From: Nocardioides deserti
Lineage (GTDB): Bacteria > Actinomycetota > Actinomycetes > Propionibacteriales > Nocardioidaceae
DNA length: 64,000 bases
Reading direction: 5' to 3'
Assembly: GCF_014266025.1 (NCBI RefSeq)
Contig: NZ_JACMYC010000003.1
Location: 414,231-478,230 of the forward strand
Positions 1-9,262 of this stretch are shown in pieces. Made by a program: the position numbers and the translations under genes. The notes under the pieces were generated by a model. It had not been told where the DNA came from. It searched no databases and saw only the letters and a list, made by a program, of their open reading frames with translations. How positions within the stretch are numbered: the stretch's first letter is position 1; every line of letters starts with the position of its first letter.

Positions 1-2279
1 AGGAGGCGGCGCAGCTCGTTCGCGACCGCCTGGGCGTACGACGACGCCCGCTGCGGGTCGGCGCCCGGCACGGGGTCGTGCACGAACAGCACGTCGGCGT
101 CGGAGCCGTAGGACAGCTCGAACCCGCCGTACCGTCCCATCGCGACGATCGCCAGCCGGGTCGGCGCCTCGTCGAGCCCGCGCTGCTCGCGGACCGCCCG
201 GCCTACGACGTCGAGGGTGGCCTCGAGCGTGGCGTCGGTCAGCCGGCTGAGCGCTGCGCCCACGGTGTCGACCGGCGTGAGCCCGACGAGGTCACCGGCG
301 GCGATGCGGAAGAGCTCGCGGCGGCGGACGGCCCGGACCACGCGCACCGCCTTCTCGGGGTCCTGCTGGCGGCGGGCGGCCGCGCACATCTCCTCGACGA
401 GCGCCTCGCCGCCGAGAGGCGTGAGGTCCTCGCCGAGCAGCCGGACACCCTGCGGCTCCCGCTCGAGCAGGCTGGTGGCGTAACGCGAGCGGGACAGCAC
501 CTGCGCGAGCCGCTCGGCGACCTGGCCCTCGTCGCGCAGCGTCTTGAGGTACCACGGGCTGTCCCCGAGAGCCTCGCTGATCCGCCGGAAGCCGAAGAGC
601 CCGCCGTCGGGGTCGGGCCCGTCGGCGAACCACTGGAGCATGACCGGCAGGAGCGCCCGCTGGATGTTCGCGCTGCGGGAGACGCCGGTCGTCAGCGCCT
701 CGAGGTGGCGCAGGGCGGCCTTCGCGTCCAGGTAGCCGAGCGCCGCGAGCCGCACCCCCGCCGCCTCGGTCGAGAGCCGCACGCCGGGGCCGGAGATCGC
801 CGCGACCGCCTCCAGCAGCGGGCGGTAGAAGATCTTCTCGTGCAACCGCCGCACCTCGCGGCGGTGGTGCTGCCACTCCTTGTCGAGGGCGGCCGCGGAG
901 TCGCGCAGGTAGCCGACGCTGCGCCCGAGCCGGCGCATGGCCTCCTCGTCGTCGGGCACGACGTGGGTGCGCCGAAGCTGGAAGAGCTGGATGCGGTGCT
1001 CGAGCGTGCGCAGGAACGCGTAGGCCTCGTGCAGCGCCTCGCCGTCCTCGCGGCCGATGTACCCGCCACGGGTCAGGTCGGCCAGCGCGCTGAGCGTGGC
1101 CGTCGCGCGGATCGACTCGTCGCCGCGGCCGTGGACGAGCTGGAGCAGCTGCACGGCGAACTCCACGTCGCGCAGCCCACCCGAGCCGAGCTTGAGCTGC
1201 CGCTCGGCCTCGCGGGCGGGGATGTGCTCGACGACCCGGCGCCGCATCGCCCGGGTGTCGGGGACGAAGCCCTCGCGCTCGGCCGCGCTCCACACCAGCG
1301 GCGCGACCATGGCGGTGTACGCCTTGCCGAGCTCCTGGTCGCCGGCGACCGGGCGTGCCTTGAGCAGCGCCTGGAACTCCCAGGTCTTCGCCCACCGCTC
1401 GTAGTAGCCCTGGTGGCTGGCGAGCGTCCGTGTGAGCGGGCCGGCCTTGCCCTCCGGGCGCAGGGCGGCGTCGACGGGCCAGATCGTGCCCTCGCCGGTC
1501 TGGTCGGAGCAGACCTGCATGAGGTTCCCGGCCAGCTGGGTGGCGGCACGGAGCGCGGCGTGGTCGTCCGCTCCCTCGGCCGGCTCGTGGACGAAGACGA
1601 CGTCGACGTCCGAGACGTAGTTCAGCTCGTGGCCGCCGCACTTGCCCAGGGCGATGACGGCCAGGCGGGTGAGCGCCGCCTGATCCCCCACACGCTGCCG
1701 CGCGACGGCCAGCGCCGCCTCGAGGGTGCCCGCCGCGAGGTCGCTGAGCTCGGCGGCGGTGTCGTCGACGCCGAGGGCGTGGGCGAGGTCGCGGGCGGCC
1801 AGGCGCAGCAGCCACCGGCGGTACTCCACCCGCAGCGCGTCCAGCGCCTCCGCGTCCGGGAGGGTGGCGACCGGGTCCGGCGCGTCGGGGTCGGCGCCGA
1901 CGCTGGTCAGCAGCGCCGCCCGCAAGGCGTACGCCGCCGGGCGGGTCGAGCCGAGCGTCGGGTCGGTGAGCTCGCGCCAGTGGGCCGGGTGCCGGACGAG
2001 GTGGTCGCCGAGGGCGGCCGACGCGCCGAGGACGCACAGCACGCGCATGGCGGTGCCCTCGTCGTCGGCGAGCGCCCCGAGCATCGCGCCCGGGTCGTCG
2101 AGCGCCTCGGCGAGCCGCACGAGCGTGGCGAGCGCGAGGTCGGGGTCGGCGGTGCGCGCGAGCAGGTGGAGCAGCTCCTCGGCCGTCGGGCCGAGCGTGC
2201 GCAGGTGCTCCGCGGCGGCCTCGCCGTCGAGGAACCCCAGCCGGAGCAGGGCCCCCTTCGAGGTCGCCGCGCGGTTCAC
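1..2279 (-). CDS. glnE: Bifunctional glutamine synthetase adenylyltransferase/adenylyl-removing enzyme (3' end outside window)
   Basis: GlnE adenylylates and deadenylylates type I-beta glutamine synthetase according to nitrogen status. The minus-strand frame opening at GTG 2277-2279 holds both nucleotidyltransferase signatures: GKCGGHELNYVSDVDVVF (about 1570-1640) and, at the window edge, AMGRYGGFELSYGSDADVLF (about 90-150). About 759 residues are present; family members run to about 1000, so the C-terminus is cut by the window, not by mutation. The start overlaps the stop of the amidotransferase gene by 4 nt (GTGA), so the two are translationally coupled in the glnA2 operon. A long opposite-strand reading frame over this gene is a GC-rich shadow. 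Very confident. Confidence 0.95.
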   Translation of the reverse strand, partial: MNRAATSKGALLRLGFLDGEAAAEHLRTLGPTAEELLHLLARTADPDLALATLVRLAEALDDPGAMLGALADDEGTAMRVLCVLGASAALGDHLVRHPAHWRELTDPTLGSTRPAAYALRAALLTSVGADPDAPDPVATLPDAEALDALRVEYRRWLLRLAARDLAHALGVDDTAAELSDLAAGTLEAALAVARQRVGDQAALTRLAVIALGKCGGHELNYVSDVDVVFVHEPAEGADDHAALRAATQLAGNLMQVCSDQTGEGTIWPVDAALRPEGKAGPLTRTLASHQGYYERWAKTWEFQALLKARPVAGDQELGKAYTAMVAPLVWSAAEREGFVPDTRAMRRRVVEHIPAREAERQLKLGSGGLRDVEFAVQLLQLVHGRGDESIRATATLSALADLTRGGYIGREDGEALHEAYAFLRTLEHRIQLFQLRRTHVVPDDEEAMRRLGRSVGYLRDSAAALDKEWQHHRREVRRLHEKIFYRPLLEAVAAISGPGVRLSTEAAGVRLAALGYLDAKAALRHLEALTTGVSRSANIQRALLPVMLQWFADGPDPDGGLFGFRRISEALGDSPWYLKTLRDEGQVAERLAQVLSRSRYATSLLEREPQGVRLLGEDLTPLGGEALVEEMCAAARRQQDPEKAVRVVRAVRRRELFRIAAGDLVGLTPVDTVGAALSRLTDATLEATLDVVGRAVREQRGLDEAPTRLAIVAMGRYGGFELSYGSDADVLFVHDPVPGADPQRASSYAQAVANELRRL

Positions 2280-3010
2280 CGGCGGTCCTGCCGGGCCAGC
2301 TCGGCGAAGCGCTCGGCGACAGGCCGCCAGGCCGCCTCGAGCTCGGGCCGGGCCACCTCGATGTCGGCGAGCAGCCGGGCCTGGTCGATGCCGCGGGCCT
2401 CGTGCGACCCGCGGTCGTCCTCCGCCCAGGGGCGCAGCACGTCGGCAGTCACCTCGGGGTGCAGCTGGACGCCCCAGGCCGCAGGCGCGAACCGCGCCGC
2501 CTGCACCTGTCCGTCGGCGGTGCGGGCCAGCACGACGGCGTCGTCGGGGACGCTCGTGACGACGTCGTTGTTCCAGTGCACGCCGCGCCGGGCGCCGGTC
2601 GTGAGCCCGCCGACCAGCGGGTCGTCGACGGCCGCGTCGGTCCAGCCGACCTCGAGCAGGCCGAGCTGCTGCCCGTCCGGGTTGACCCCGACCGTCCCGC
2701 CGAGCGCGGTGGCGACGAGCTGGTGGCCCAGGCAGATGCCGAGGGTGGGCACCCCCGCGGCGACCGCCTGACGGACCAGGTCCATCGTCGGCGCGAGCCA
2801 GGCGTGGCGCTCGGCGTCGCGGACCCCCATCGGCCCGCCGAGCACCAGCAGCGCGTCGTGCTGGGCCGCGTCGAGCGTCGCGGGCACCTGGTCGCCGGCG
2901 TAGGGCCGCAGCACGTCGAGCGTGCAGCCGGCCTCGGCCAGCCAGTCGCCGACGAGCGCCGGCGGGCAGTCGCGGTCGTGCTCGACCACCAGCACGCGCG
3001 GGCCGGTCAC
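2276..3010 (-). CDS. Class I (GMP synthase-like) glutamine amidotransferase domain protein
   Basis: A stand-alone class I glutamine amidotransferase of 244 residues. The nucleophile elbow LGICLGHQ places Cys at 93, and GVQLHPEV gives the His184/Glu186 pair of the catalytic triad. No synthetase domain is fused, so it either supplies ammonia to a partner or hydrolyses a gamma-glutamyl amide, as PuuD does. The GTG start overlaps the upstream membrane-protein stop by 4 nt, and its stop overlaps the glnE start by 4 nt, so it lies mid-operon between glnA2 and glnE. The substrate cannot be told from sequence. Pairing with a glutamine-synthetase-like ligase makes gamma-glutamyl-amine hydrolysis a reasonable inference. 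Confidence 0.85.
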   Translation of the reverse strand: MTGPRVLVVEHDRDCPPALVGDWLAEAGCTLDVLRPYAGDQVPATLDAAQHDALLVLGGPMGVRDAERHAWLAPTMDLVRQAVAAGVPTLGICLGHQLVATALGGTVGVNPDGQQLGLLEVGWTDAAVDDPLVGGLTTGARRGVHWNNDVVTSVPDDAVVLARTADGQVQAARFAPAAWGVQLHPEVTADVLRPWAEDDRGSHEARGIDQARLLADIEVARPELEAAWRPVAERFAELARQDRR

Positions 3011-3432
3011 CGGCGGTAGCCCTTCGGCACGCCCGGCTTGGTGTCGAGCGAGGGGTCGTCGGCGATCAGCGCGAGGAACAGCACGCTGAGCCCCACGACG
3101 ATCGTCACGAACCCGATCTGGCCCAGCAGCACCGAGGCCGGCAGCAGCGCCACGCCGACGACGACGCACCAGCGCTTGGCCTCGGCCGTCCGCGAGGGCA
3201 GCGCCCGGAGCGCGAAGCCGGTGACCCCGAGGACGACGACCGCCGCCACGGTGAGCGACACGGCGTACGTCAGCGCACCGCTGTCGTCGGGCAGCACGCT
3301 CACGAGGATCCACACCGCGAACGCCGCCACGACGGCGCCGATGCCCAGCGCGACGTACAGCGCCATCCGCAGGCGGCGCTCGCGGTCCTGGCTGTAGACG
3401 ACCGCGTCGTCGGCGGCCCCGTTGCGTGCCAC
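3007..3432 (-). CDS. Small multi-pass membrane protein of the glnA2-glnE operon
   Basis: A 141-residue integral membrane protein, not assigned to a named family. After a charged N-terminus (YSQDRERRLR) there are three to four hydrophobic segments at about residues 24-46, 54-72, 88-105 and 106-122. The tail is short and hydrophilic. The GTG at 3430-3432 lies only 2 nt after the glnA2 stop, and the gene's own stop overlaps the next GTG, so it is translated as part of the operon. A longer in-frame start would run back into glnA2 and was rejected. It may anchor or regulate the operon products at the membrane, but nothing in the sequence shows that. Confidence 0.75.
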   Translation of the reverse strand: MARNGAADDAVVYSQDRERRLRMALYVALGIGAVVAAFAVWILVSVLPDDSGALTYAVSLTVAAVVVLGVTGFALRALPSRTAEAKRWCVVVGVALLPASVLLGQIGFVTIVVGLSVLFLALIADDPSLDTKPGVPKGYRR

Positions 3433-3434
3433 GG

Positions 3435-4772
3435 TCAGATGACCGGCAGCATCCGGTCCCGCTCGAAGGCGGAGACCTGGCCGCGGTACTCGTCCCACTC
3501 CGCGCGCTTGTTGCGGAGGAAGAAGTCGAAGACCTGCTCGCCGAGGGTCTCGGCCAGCAGCTCGGAGCTCTCGGCGATCGTGATCGCCTCGTTCAGGTTC
3601 TTCGGCAGCGGCTCGATGCCCAGCGCGGTGCGCTCGCGCTCGGTCAGCGACCACACGTCGTCCTCGGCCTCGCGCGGCAGCTCGTACTCGCCCTCGATCC
3701 CCTTCATGCCCGCGGCCAGCACGGCGGCGAAGGCGAGGTAGGGGTTGCAGGCGGCGTCGATCGTGCGCAGCTCGACGCGGGTCGACTGCCCCTTGTTCGG
3801 CTTGTACATCGGCACGCGCACCATGGCGGAGCGGTTGTTGTGGCCCCAGCAGATGTAGGAGGGCGCCTCACCGCCGAACATCATCCGCTTGTAGCTGTTG
3901 ACCCACTGGTTGGTGACCACGCTGATCTCCCGCGCGTGGTGCAGGACGCCGGCGATGAACTGCCGGCCGGTGCGGGAGAGCTGGTACTGCGCGCCCGCCT
4001 CGTAGAAGGCGTTCTGGTCGCCCTCGAAGAGGGACACGTGCGTGTGCATGCCCGACCCGGGGTGGGTGGTGAACGGCTTGGGCATGAACGAGGCCCAGAT
4101 GTCCTGCCCGAGCGCGACCTCCCGGATCACCGTCCGGAACGTCATGATGTTGTCGGCGGTCGTCAGCGCGTCGGCGTACCGCAGGTCGATCTCCTGCTGG
4201 CCCGGGCCGCCCTCGTGGTGGCTGAACTCCACCGAGATGCCCATCGACTCCAGCATCGTGATCGCCTCGCGGCGGAAGTCCGCGCCCTTGGACTGCGCGG
4301 TGTGGTCGAAGTAGCCGCTCCGGTCGACCGGCACCGGCTCCTCGCCCGCCTCGGGGGCGTTCTTGAACAGGTAGAACTCGATCTCGGGGTGGGTGTAGAA
4401 GGTGAACCCGCGATCGGCCGCCTTGCTCAGCGTTCGCTTGAGCACGTGGCGGGGATCGGCGTACGACGGCGAGCCGTCGGGCATCTCGATGTCGCAGAAC
4501 ATCCGCGCGGTCGAGGGGCCCTCGCCGCGCCACGGGAGGATCTGGAACGTCGACGGGTCCGGCTTGGCCAGCATGTCGGCCTCGTAGACCCGGGCGAAAC
4601 CCTCGATCGCCGACCCGTCGAAGCCGATGCCCTCGTCGAACGCCCCCTCCAGCTCGGCCGGGGCCACCGCCACGGACTTGAGGAAGCCCAGGACGTCGGT
4701 GAACCAGAGCCGGACGAACCGGACGTCACGCTCCTCGAGACTGCGGAGAACGAAGTCTTCCTGCTTGCCCAT
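3435..4772 (-). CDS. glnA2: Glutamine synthetase-family ligase (GlnA2 type, lacking the adenylylation tyrosine)
   Basis: A 445-residue type I glutamine synthetase fold. Visible signatures are FDGSAIEGFARVYEADM (residues 51-67), the metal-binding THPEIEFYLF (127-136), HHEGGPGQQEIDLRY (185-199), NPGSGMHTH-like HPGSGMHTH (237-245) and a conserved ATP/glutamate-site stretch around NNRSAMVRVP (312-321). Where GlnE-regulated enzymes carry the NLYDLP adenylylation site, this protein has DDVWSLT (371-377), so the modified Tyr is absent. It resembles M. tuberculosis GlnA2, next to glnE there too, and Streptomyces GlnA2, reported as a gamma-glutamylpolyamine synthetase. The substrate here is therefore open. 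First gene of a four-gene operon; the ATG is 6 nt from a TAGGCT -10 box. Confidence 0.93.
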   Translation of the reverse strand: MGKQEDFVLRSLEERDVRFVRLWFTDVLGFLKSVAVAPAELEGAFDEGIGFDGSAIEGFARVYEADMLAKPDPSTFQILPWRGEGPSTARMFCDIEMPDGSPSYADPRHVLKRTLSKAADRGFTFYTHPEIEFYLFKNAPEAGEEPVPVDRSGYFDHTAQSKGADFRREAITMLESMGISVEFSHHEGGPGQQEIDLRYADALTTADNIMTFRTVIREVALGQDIWASFMPKPFTTHPGSGMHTHVSLFEGDQNAFYEAGAQYQLSRTGRQFIAGVLHHAREISVVTNQWVNSYKRMMFGGEAPSYICWGHNNRSAMVRVPMYKPNKGQSTRVELRTIDAACNPYLAFAAVLAAGMKGIEGEYELPREAEDDVWSLTERERTALGIEPLPKNLNEAITIAESSELLAETLGEQVFDFFLRNKRAEWDEYRGQVSAFERDRMLPVI

Positions 4773-4778
4773 GGCGTC

Positions 4779-4784
4779 AGCCTA
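4779..4784 (-). promoter_or_regulatory. -10 box of a predicted leaderless glnA2 promoter
   Basis: Minus-strand TAGGCT ends 6 nt before the glnA2 ATG and no Shine-Dalgarno lies between them. The transcript would start at or next to the A of ATG. Confidence 0.6.
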
Positions 4785-4826
4785 GGGCCGGGCCCCCTCG
4801 GCCCGCCCGCCGCCACCCCGCCCGGG

Positions 4827-5450
4827 TCAGTCGTGGCAGATGTCGGCGTCCTGGGTGCCCAGCACGCCGCCGTACGCACGACGCATCGGCTCGTGCCAGT
4901 CCTGGGTGACGCGGGTGAAGGCGAGGGCGCCGGGCACCTTCTTCTTCACCCCGTCGACCATGACCTTGCGGACGACCACCTTCGTGCGTGCCTCGTCGCT
5001 GCGGGTGCCGGCCCAGCACGAGCTCGCGACGCCCGCCTTGCGCGCCTGCTTGAAGCTCACCCGGTCGCCGACGGCCTGGCCGCGGTAGCGCTGCACGACC
5101 GTCGTGACGTAGCCGGTGTGGCCCTCCCACGGCGCCCGGATCGTCATCGACATGCCCCAGGTGCGCCGGGGGCTCACCATGAAGCGGACCTCGCCGTCCT
5201 CGACCTGCTTGACCTTCGACTGCCACACGACCGGCTGCTCCGCCCCCTCCGGGAGGCGGACGTTGGCCAGCTGGACGGTGCAGCCCTCGCAGTCGGGGAC
5301 CTCGTAGACCAGCGTGGTCAGGTCGGTGCTGCCGGGGCTGCTGCTCGGGCTCGTGCTCGCGGGGGCGGCGACGGACGTGCCCGCCACGACCGTCCCCGAG
5401 AACGCCACGGACGCTGCGGCGATCGCCGCCGCGGTGCGGAACGTCATCAT
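4827..5450 (-). CDS. Secreted protein of unknown function
   Basis: A 207-residue exported protein. The N-terminus has a signal peptide (FRTAAAIAAASVAFSGTVVAG, residues about 4-24) with AxA sites near 23-29, then a Thr/Ser/Pro-rich linker. The mature part contains CEGC (about 54-57), a lone Cys in SSCWAG and a C-terminal ADICHD, so two disulfides are possible. The start is the first of two adjacent ATGs (5448-5450), 1-3 nt after a purine-rich GAGCAGAAG. It lies between nadE and glnA2 on the same strand, but the hairpin at 5553-5585 probably separates it from nadE. I recognise no family. Confidence 0.75.
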   Translation of the reverse strand: MMTFRTAAAIAAASVAFSGTVVAGTSVAAPASTSPSSSPGSTDLTTLVYEVPDCEGCTVQLANVRLPEGAEQPVVWQSKVKQVEDGEVRFMVSPRRTWGMSMTIRAPWEGHTGYVTTVVQRYRGQAVGDRVSFKQARKAGVASSCWAGTRSDEARTKVVVRKVMVDGVKKKVPGALAFTRVTQDWHEPMRRAYGGVLGTQDADICHD

Positions 5451-5552
5451 CTTCTGCTCTCTGCTCGGTGCCGGGACTCCGTGCCCCGGTCTGCGAGGAG
5501 GTGACGCCCGAGCGGACCGTCCGGTTGCACGCGAGCTCCGAGGAAAATGCCG

Positions 5553-5585
5553 CGAGCGGCCGCCGGGGTTGCCGGCGACCGCTCG
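5553..5585 (-). terminator. Intrinsic terminator hairpin after nadE
   Basis: Inverted repeat CGAGCGG-C-CGCCGG / CCGGCG-A-CCGCTCG with a 5-nt loop and one internal mismatch. It lies 44 nt after the nadE stop and is followed on the minus strand by CGGCATTTTCC, a short T run. Confidence 0.6.
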
Positions 5586-5628
5586 GGGGTCGGGGTCCGC
5601 GAGTCCCCTGAGGGACACCGCCCCTCGA

Positions 5629-7665
5629 TCACTCCTCCGGCACGTGCGCCTCGATCTCGGCCAGCCACGCGGCGGCCGACGCGTCCGACGGCATCCGCCA
5701 GTCACCGCGCGGCGACATGGTCCCGCCGGCGGAGACCTTCGGGCCGTTCGGCAGCGCCGAGCGCTTGAACTGGCTGGCGAAGAACCGCTTCACGAAGAGC
5801 ACCAGCCAGCGGCGGATCTCCGCGAGGTCGTACTCCGCGCGCCGGTGCTCGGGGAAGTTCGGCGGCCACTCGCCGGCCTCCTTGTCGCGCCAGGCGTGCC
5901 ACGCCATGAACGCGATCTTCGAGGGCGGCATGCCGTAGCGCAGCACGTGGAAGAGCGTGAAGTCCTGCAGGGCGTAGGGACCGACGCTGTCCTCGGTGCG
6001 CTGGGGCAGCTTGTCCTCGCGAGTGGGGATCAGCTCGGGGGTGATCTCCTGCTCGAGGATCTCCTGGAGCACCTCGTTGGTGTCCGCCTCGAACTGCTCG
6101 CTGCTGATCACCCACCGGATCAGGTGCTGCACCAGCGTCTTTGGCACCCCGGAGTTCACGGTGTAGTGCGACATCTGGTCGCCGACGCCGTACGTGCACC
6201 AGCCCAGGGCCAGCTCGGAGAGGTCCCCGGTGCCGAGGACGATGCCGCCGCGGTGGTTCGCCAGCCGGAAGAGGTAGTCGGTGCGCAGGCCGGCCTGGAC
6301 GTTCTCGAAGGTGATGTCGAAGACCTCCTCCCCCTCCGCGTAGGGGTGGCCGAGGTCCGCCAGCATCTGCGCGGCCGCCGGGGTGATGTCGATCTCCTCG
6401 AAGGTCACGCCCAGCGACTGCGAGAGCCGGGTGGCGTACGACTTCGTGGTGTCCCCGGTCGCGAACCCCGGCAGCGTGAAGGCGTGGATGTCGCTCCGCG
6501 GCCGGCCGAGCCGGTCCATCGCCCGCGCCGCGACGATCAGCGCGTGGGTGGAGTCGAGGCCGCCCGAGACGCCGATGACGACCTTCGGCTGACCGATCGA
6601 CTCCAGGCGCCGCTCGAGGCCGGAGACCTGGATGTTGTAGGCCTCGTAGCAGTCCTGCGCGAGCCGCTCGGCGTCGTCGGGCACGAACGGATAGCGGTCG
6701 ACCTTGCGCCGCAGCCCGATGTCGCCGGTCGGCGGGTCGAGCTCGAGCTCGATCGTGCGGAAGTCGGCGTACGACGCGTGCGAACGCCGGTTGTCGTCGA
6801 ATGTCCCCGTGCGCAGCCGCTCGAGGCGGTTGCGGTCCAGGTCGGTGTCGACGACCGTCCGGCGCGGGCCGTCGGGGAACCGCTCGGTCTCCCCCAGCAG
6901 CTCGCCGTGTTCGTAGACCATCGTCTGGCCGTCCCACGACAGGTCGGTCGTCGACTCGCCCTGCCCGGCGGCCGCATAGACGTACGTCGCCAGGCAGCGC
7001 GACGAGGCCGACCGCGCGAGCAGCTTGCGGTCCTCGGCCCGGCCCACGGTGATCGGGCTGCCCGACAGGTTGGCCAGCACCGTCGCGCCGGCCAGCGCGG
7101 CCTCGGCGCTGGGCGGGATCGGCACCCACATGTCCTCGCACACCTCGACGTGGAGGACGAGCCCGCGCACGTCGGTCGCGGCGAAGAGCAGGTCGTTGCC
7201 GAGCGGCACCTCCTGGCCGGCCACGACGGTCGTGCCACCGAGGTCGTCACCGGGGGCGAACCAGCGGCGCTCGTAGAACTCGCGGTAGTTCGGCAGGTAG
7301 GACTTCGGCGCGACGCCGAGCACCCGGCCGCGGTGGACGACGACCGCGGTGTTGAGCACGCGGTTGCCGTGCGCGAGCGGGGCGCCCACGACGATGATCG
7401 GCAGCAGGTCCTCGGAGGCGGCGACGATCTCGGCGAGCGCGTCCTCCACGGCGTCGAGCAGCACGTCTTGGAGGAAGAGGTCCTCCGCGGAGTAGCCGCT
7501 CAGGCACAGCTCGGGGAAGACCGCGACCGCGACGCCCTCCTCCGAGCACTCCCGTGCCTGTTCGAGGACGGTCCGGGCGTTGGCCGCCGGGTCCCCCAGC
7601 GCGATCGGCATCGTGCAGGCCGCGACGCGCGCGAACCCGTGGGCGTAGGCGGAGTAGAAGTCCAC
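5629..7665 (-). CDS. nadE: Glutamine-dependent NAD+ synthetase
   Basis: Makes NAD+ from nicotinic acid adenine dinucleotide, with ammonia channelled from glutamine. The 678-residue protein has an N-terminal nitrilase-type glutaminase with Glu52 (FPELCLSGY), Lys121 (APKSYLP) and Cys176 (VEVCEDMW). The C-terminal synthetase has the PP-loop [11 protein letters not shown] and [13 protein letters not shown]. Length and catalytic numbering equal those of M. tuberculosis NadE when the GTG at 7663-7665 is the start ([11 protein letters not shown]). An in-frame ATG 33 nt upstream would add a basic extension and has no better support. Essential cofactor gene, transcribed alone; a terminator hairpin follows. 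Confidence 0.95.
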   Translation of the reverse strand: MDFYSAYAHGFARVAACTMPIALGDPAANARTVLEQARECSEEGVAVAVFPELCLSGYSAEDLFLQDVLLDAVEDALAEIVAASEDLLPIIVVGAPLAHGNRVLNTAVVVHRGRVLGVAPKSYLPNYREFYERRWFAPGDDLGGTTVVAGQEVPLGNDLLFAATDVRGLVLHVEVCEDMWVPIPPSAEAALAGATVLANLSGSPITVGRAEDRKLLARSASSRCLATYVYAAAGQGESTTDLSWDGQTMVYEHGELLGETERFPDGPRRTVVDTDLDRNRLERLRTGTFDDNRRSHASYADFRTIELELDPPTGDIGLRRKVDRYPFVPDDAERLAQDCYEAYNIQVSGLERRLESIGQPKVVIGVSGGLDSTHALIVAARAMDRLGRPRSDIHAFTLPGFATGDTTKSYATRLSQSLGVTFEEIDITPAAAQMLADLGHPYAEGEEVFDITFENVQAGLRTDYLFRLANHRGGIVLGTGDLSELALGWCTYGVGDQMSHYTVNSGVPKTLVQHLIRWVISSEQFEADTNEVLQEILEQEITPELIPTREDKLPQRTEDSVGPYALQDFTLFHVLRYGMPPSKIAFMAWHAWRDKEAGEWPPNFPEHRRAEYDLAEIRRWLVLFVKRFFASQFKRSALPNGPKVSAGGTMSPRGDWRMPSDASAAAWLAEIEAHVPEE

Positions 7666-7769
7666 AGTGGCGAGTTTCCCAGGTCGGCGGCTCGGCATGC
7701 CTCGGCCACCGGCGATGAGTCCCGCGACGTCGGCGGGTCGGAGGTGTCACCCCGACCCGAGGAGACGCC

Positions 7770-8267
7770 ATGACCGTCCACCCGACCAGCATCAGCCCGT
7801 GCCTGTGGTTCGACGACCAGCTGGAGGAGGCGGCGGCGTTCTACGTGTCGATCTTCCCGGGCTCGTCGATGGGCCACCTCAGCCGCTACACCGAGGCCGG
7901 TCCCGGCGAGCCGGGGGCGGTGATGGCGGGTGAGTTCGTGCTCGACGGCATCACCTTCCGCGGGATCAACGGCGGGCCGCAGTTCCCGTTCACCGAGGCG
8001 GTGTCCTTCGAGATCTCGTGCCGCGACCAGGCCGAGGTCGACCGGTACTGGCACGCGCTCCTCGCCGACGGTGGCGAGGAGTCGATGTGCGGGTGGCTCA
8101 AGGACCGGTTCGGGCTGTCGTGGCAGGTCGTGCCGACCCGGCTCTACGAGCTGGTGTCCGACCCCGACCCCGCTCGCGCCCAGGCCGCCGTGCAGGCGAT
8201 GCTCGGCATGCGGCGCATCGTCGTCGCCGACCTCGAGGCGGCGGTCGACGCGGCAGTCCCGGCGTGA
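7770..8267 (+). CDS. VOC-superfamily protein (PhnB/3-demethylubiquinone methyltransferase-like)
   Basis: A 165-residue vicinal-oxygen-chelate fold protein of the group often annotated as PhnB-like or 3-demethylubiquinone methyltransferase-like. Typical features are CLWFDDQLEEAAAFYVSIFP (residues 11-30), the centre GEFVLDGITFRGINGG, and CGWLKDRFGLSWQVVP (about 107-122), which ends the barrel. AGGAG lies 5 nt before the ATG. Members of this group bind or convert small organic molecules, and the substrate is rarely known. It is divergent from nadE and upstream of panB on the same strand, but with no clear operon link. Confidence 0.85.
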   Translation: MTVHPTSISPCLWFDDQLEEAAAFYVSIFPGSSMGHLSRYTEAGPGEPGAVMAGEFVLDGITFRGINGGPQFPFTEAVSFEISCRDQAEVDRYWHALLADGGEESMCGWLKDRFGLSWQVVPTRLYELVSDPDPARAQAAVQAMLGMRRIVVADLEAAVDAAVPA

Positions 8268-8344
8268 CCAGCGGCACAGGCGCTCGCGGGGTACCCCGGC
8301 ACTAGCCTGGAAGCGGTCCGTGGACCTCACCAGGAGGCCGCGAG

Positions 8345-9223
8345 ATGACACCCCGAGGGAGCCCTGCCATGAGCGAGGAGACCGCGCCGTACGGCACCGG
8401 ACCGGCGAAGCCGGCCGGGAGCGCACCGGTCAAGCGCGTCCGCACCCACCACCTGCGCGAGATGAAGGAGCGCGGCGAGCGGTTCACGATGCTCACCGCC
8501 TACGAGCAGTACGCCGCGCAGACCTTCGACGAGGCCGGCATCGACGTCCTCCTGGTCGGTGACAGCGCCTCGAACAACGTGTTCGGCAACGAGACGTCGC
8601 TGCCGGTGACCGTCGACGAGCTGATCCCGCTCGCGCGCGCCGTGACCCGCTCGGCACGCCGCGCGCTGGTCGTCGCGGACCTCCCGTTCGGCAGCTACCA
8701 GGCCTCGCCCGAGCAGGCCTACCTCACCGCCGTCCGGTTCATGAAGGAGGCCGGCGCCCACGCGGTCAAGCTCGAGGGCGGCGTCGAGATGGCACCCCAG
8801 GTGCGCAAGCTCGTCGAGGGCGGCATCCCGGTCATGGCGCACATCGGCTTCACCCCGCAGAGCGAGCACACCCTCGGTGGCTACCGCGTCCAGGGGCGCG
8901 GCGAGGCCGCGAAGCGCGTGCTCGAGGAGGCCCGCGCGATGGAGGACGCCGGCGCGTTCGCCGTCGTCATGGAGATGGTGCCCGGCGACGTCGCCGCCGA
9001 GGTGACGGCGTCGCTCGCGATCCCGACCATCGGCATCGGCGCAGGTGCGGACTGCGACGGCCAGGTGCTGGTCTGGCAGGACGCCTTCGGCCTCCGGACC
9101 GCCAAGATGCCGCGCTTCGTCAAGCAGTACGCCGACCTGCACGGCGTCCTGCTCGCCGCCGCCCAGGAGTACGCCGCGGACGTCAAGGCCGGCACGTTCC
9201 CCGGGCCCGAGCACACCTTCTGA
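8345..9223 (+). CDS. panB: 3-methyl-2-oxobutanoate hydroxymethyltransferase (ketopantoate hydroxymethyltransferase)
   Basis: First committed enzyme of pantothenate synthesis: 5,10-methylene-THF + 2-oxoisovalerate to ketopantoate. The 292-residue (beta/alpha)8 protein shows the Mg-binding and catalytic motifs [28 protein letters not shown] and [10 protein letters not shown] perfect AGGAGG sits 7 nt before the ATG at 8345. A second in-frame ATG at 8369 has GAGGGAG upstream and gives a length closer to some homologues, so the first 8 residues are uncertain. panB near glnE/glnA2 is also seen in mycobacteria. Confidence 0.95.
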   Translation: MTPRGSPAMSEETAPYGTGPAKPAGSAPVKRVRTHHLREMKERGERFTMLTAYEQYAAQTFDEAGIDVLLVGDSASNNVFGNETSLPVTVDELIPLARAVTRSARRALVVADLPFGSYQASPEQAYLTAVRFMKEAGAHAVKLEGGVEMAPQVRKLVEGGIPVMAHIGFTPQSEHTLGGYRVQGRGEAAKRVLEEARAMEDAGAFAVVMEMVPGDVAAEVTASLAIPTIGIGAGADCDGQVLVWQDAFGLRTAKMPRFVKQYADLHGVLLAAAQEYAADVKAGTFPGPEHTF

Positions 9224-9249
9224 GCCTTCTCACCCGGTCGACCGGCGGC

Positions 9250-9255
9250 TAGCGT
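9250..9255 (+). promoter_or_regulatory. -10 box of a predicted leaderless promoter (sugar dehydrogenase)
   Basis: TAGCGT ends 7 nt before the ATG and no ribosome binding site is present between them. Confidence 0.5.
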
Positions 9256-9262
9256 CGCCCCC

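Noticed and set aside
78..2771. An 897-codon plus-strand open frame opposite glnE and the amidotransferase gene
   Set aside because: Composition is of the Arg/Gly/Val-rich type produced by reading GC-rich genes in the wrong frame. The minus strand encodes clear GlnE and amidotransferase motifs in the same place.
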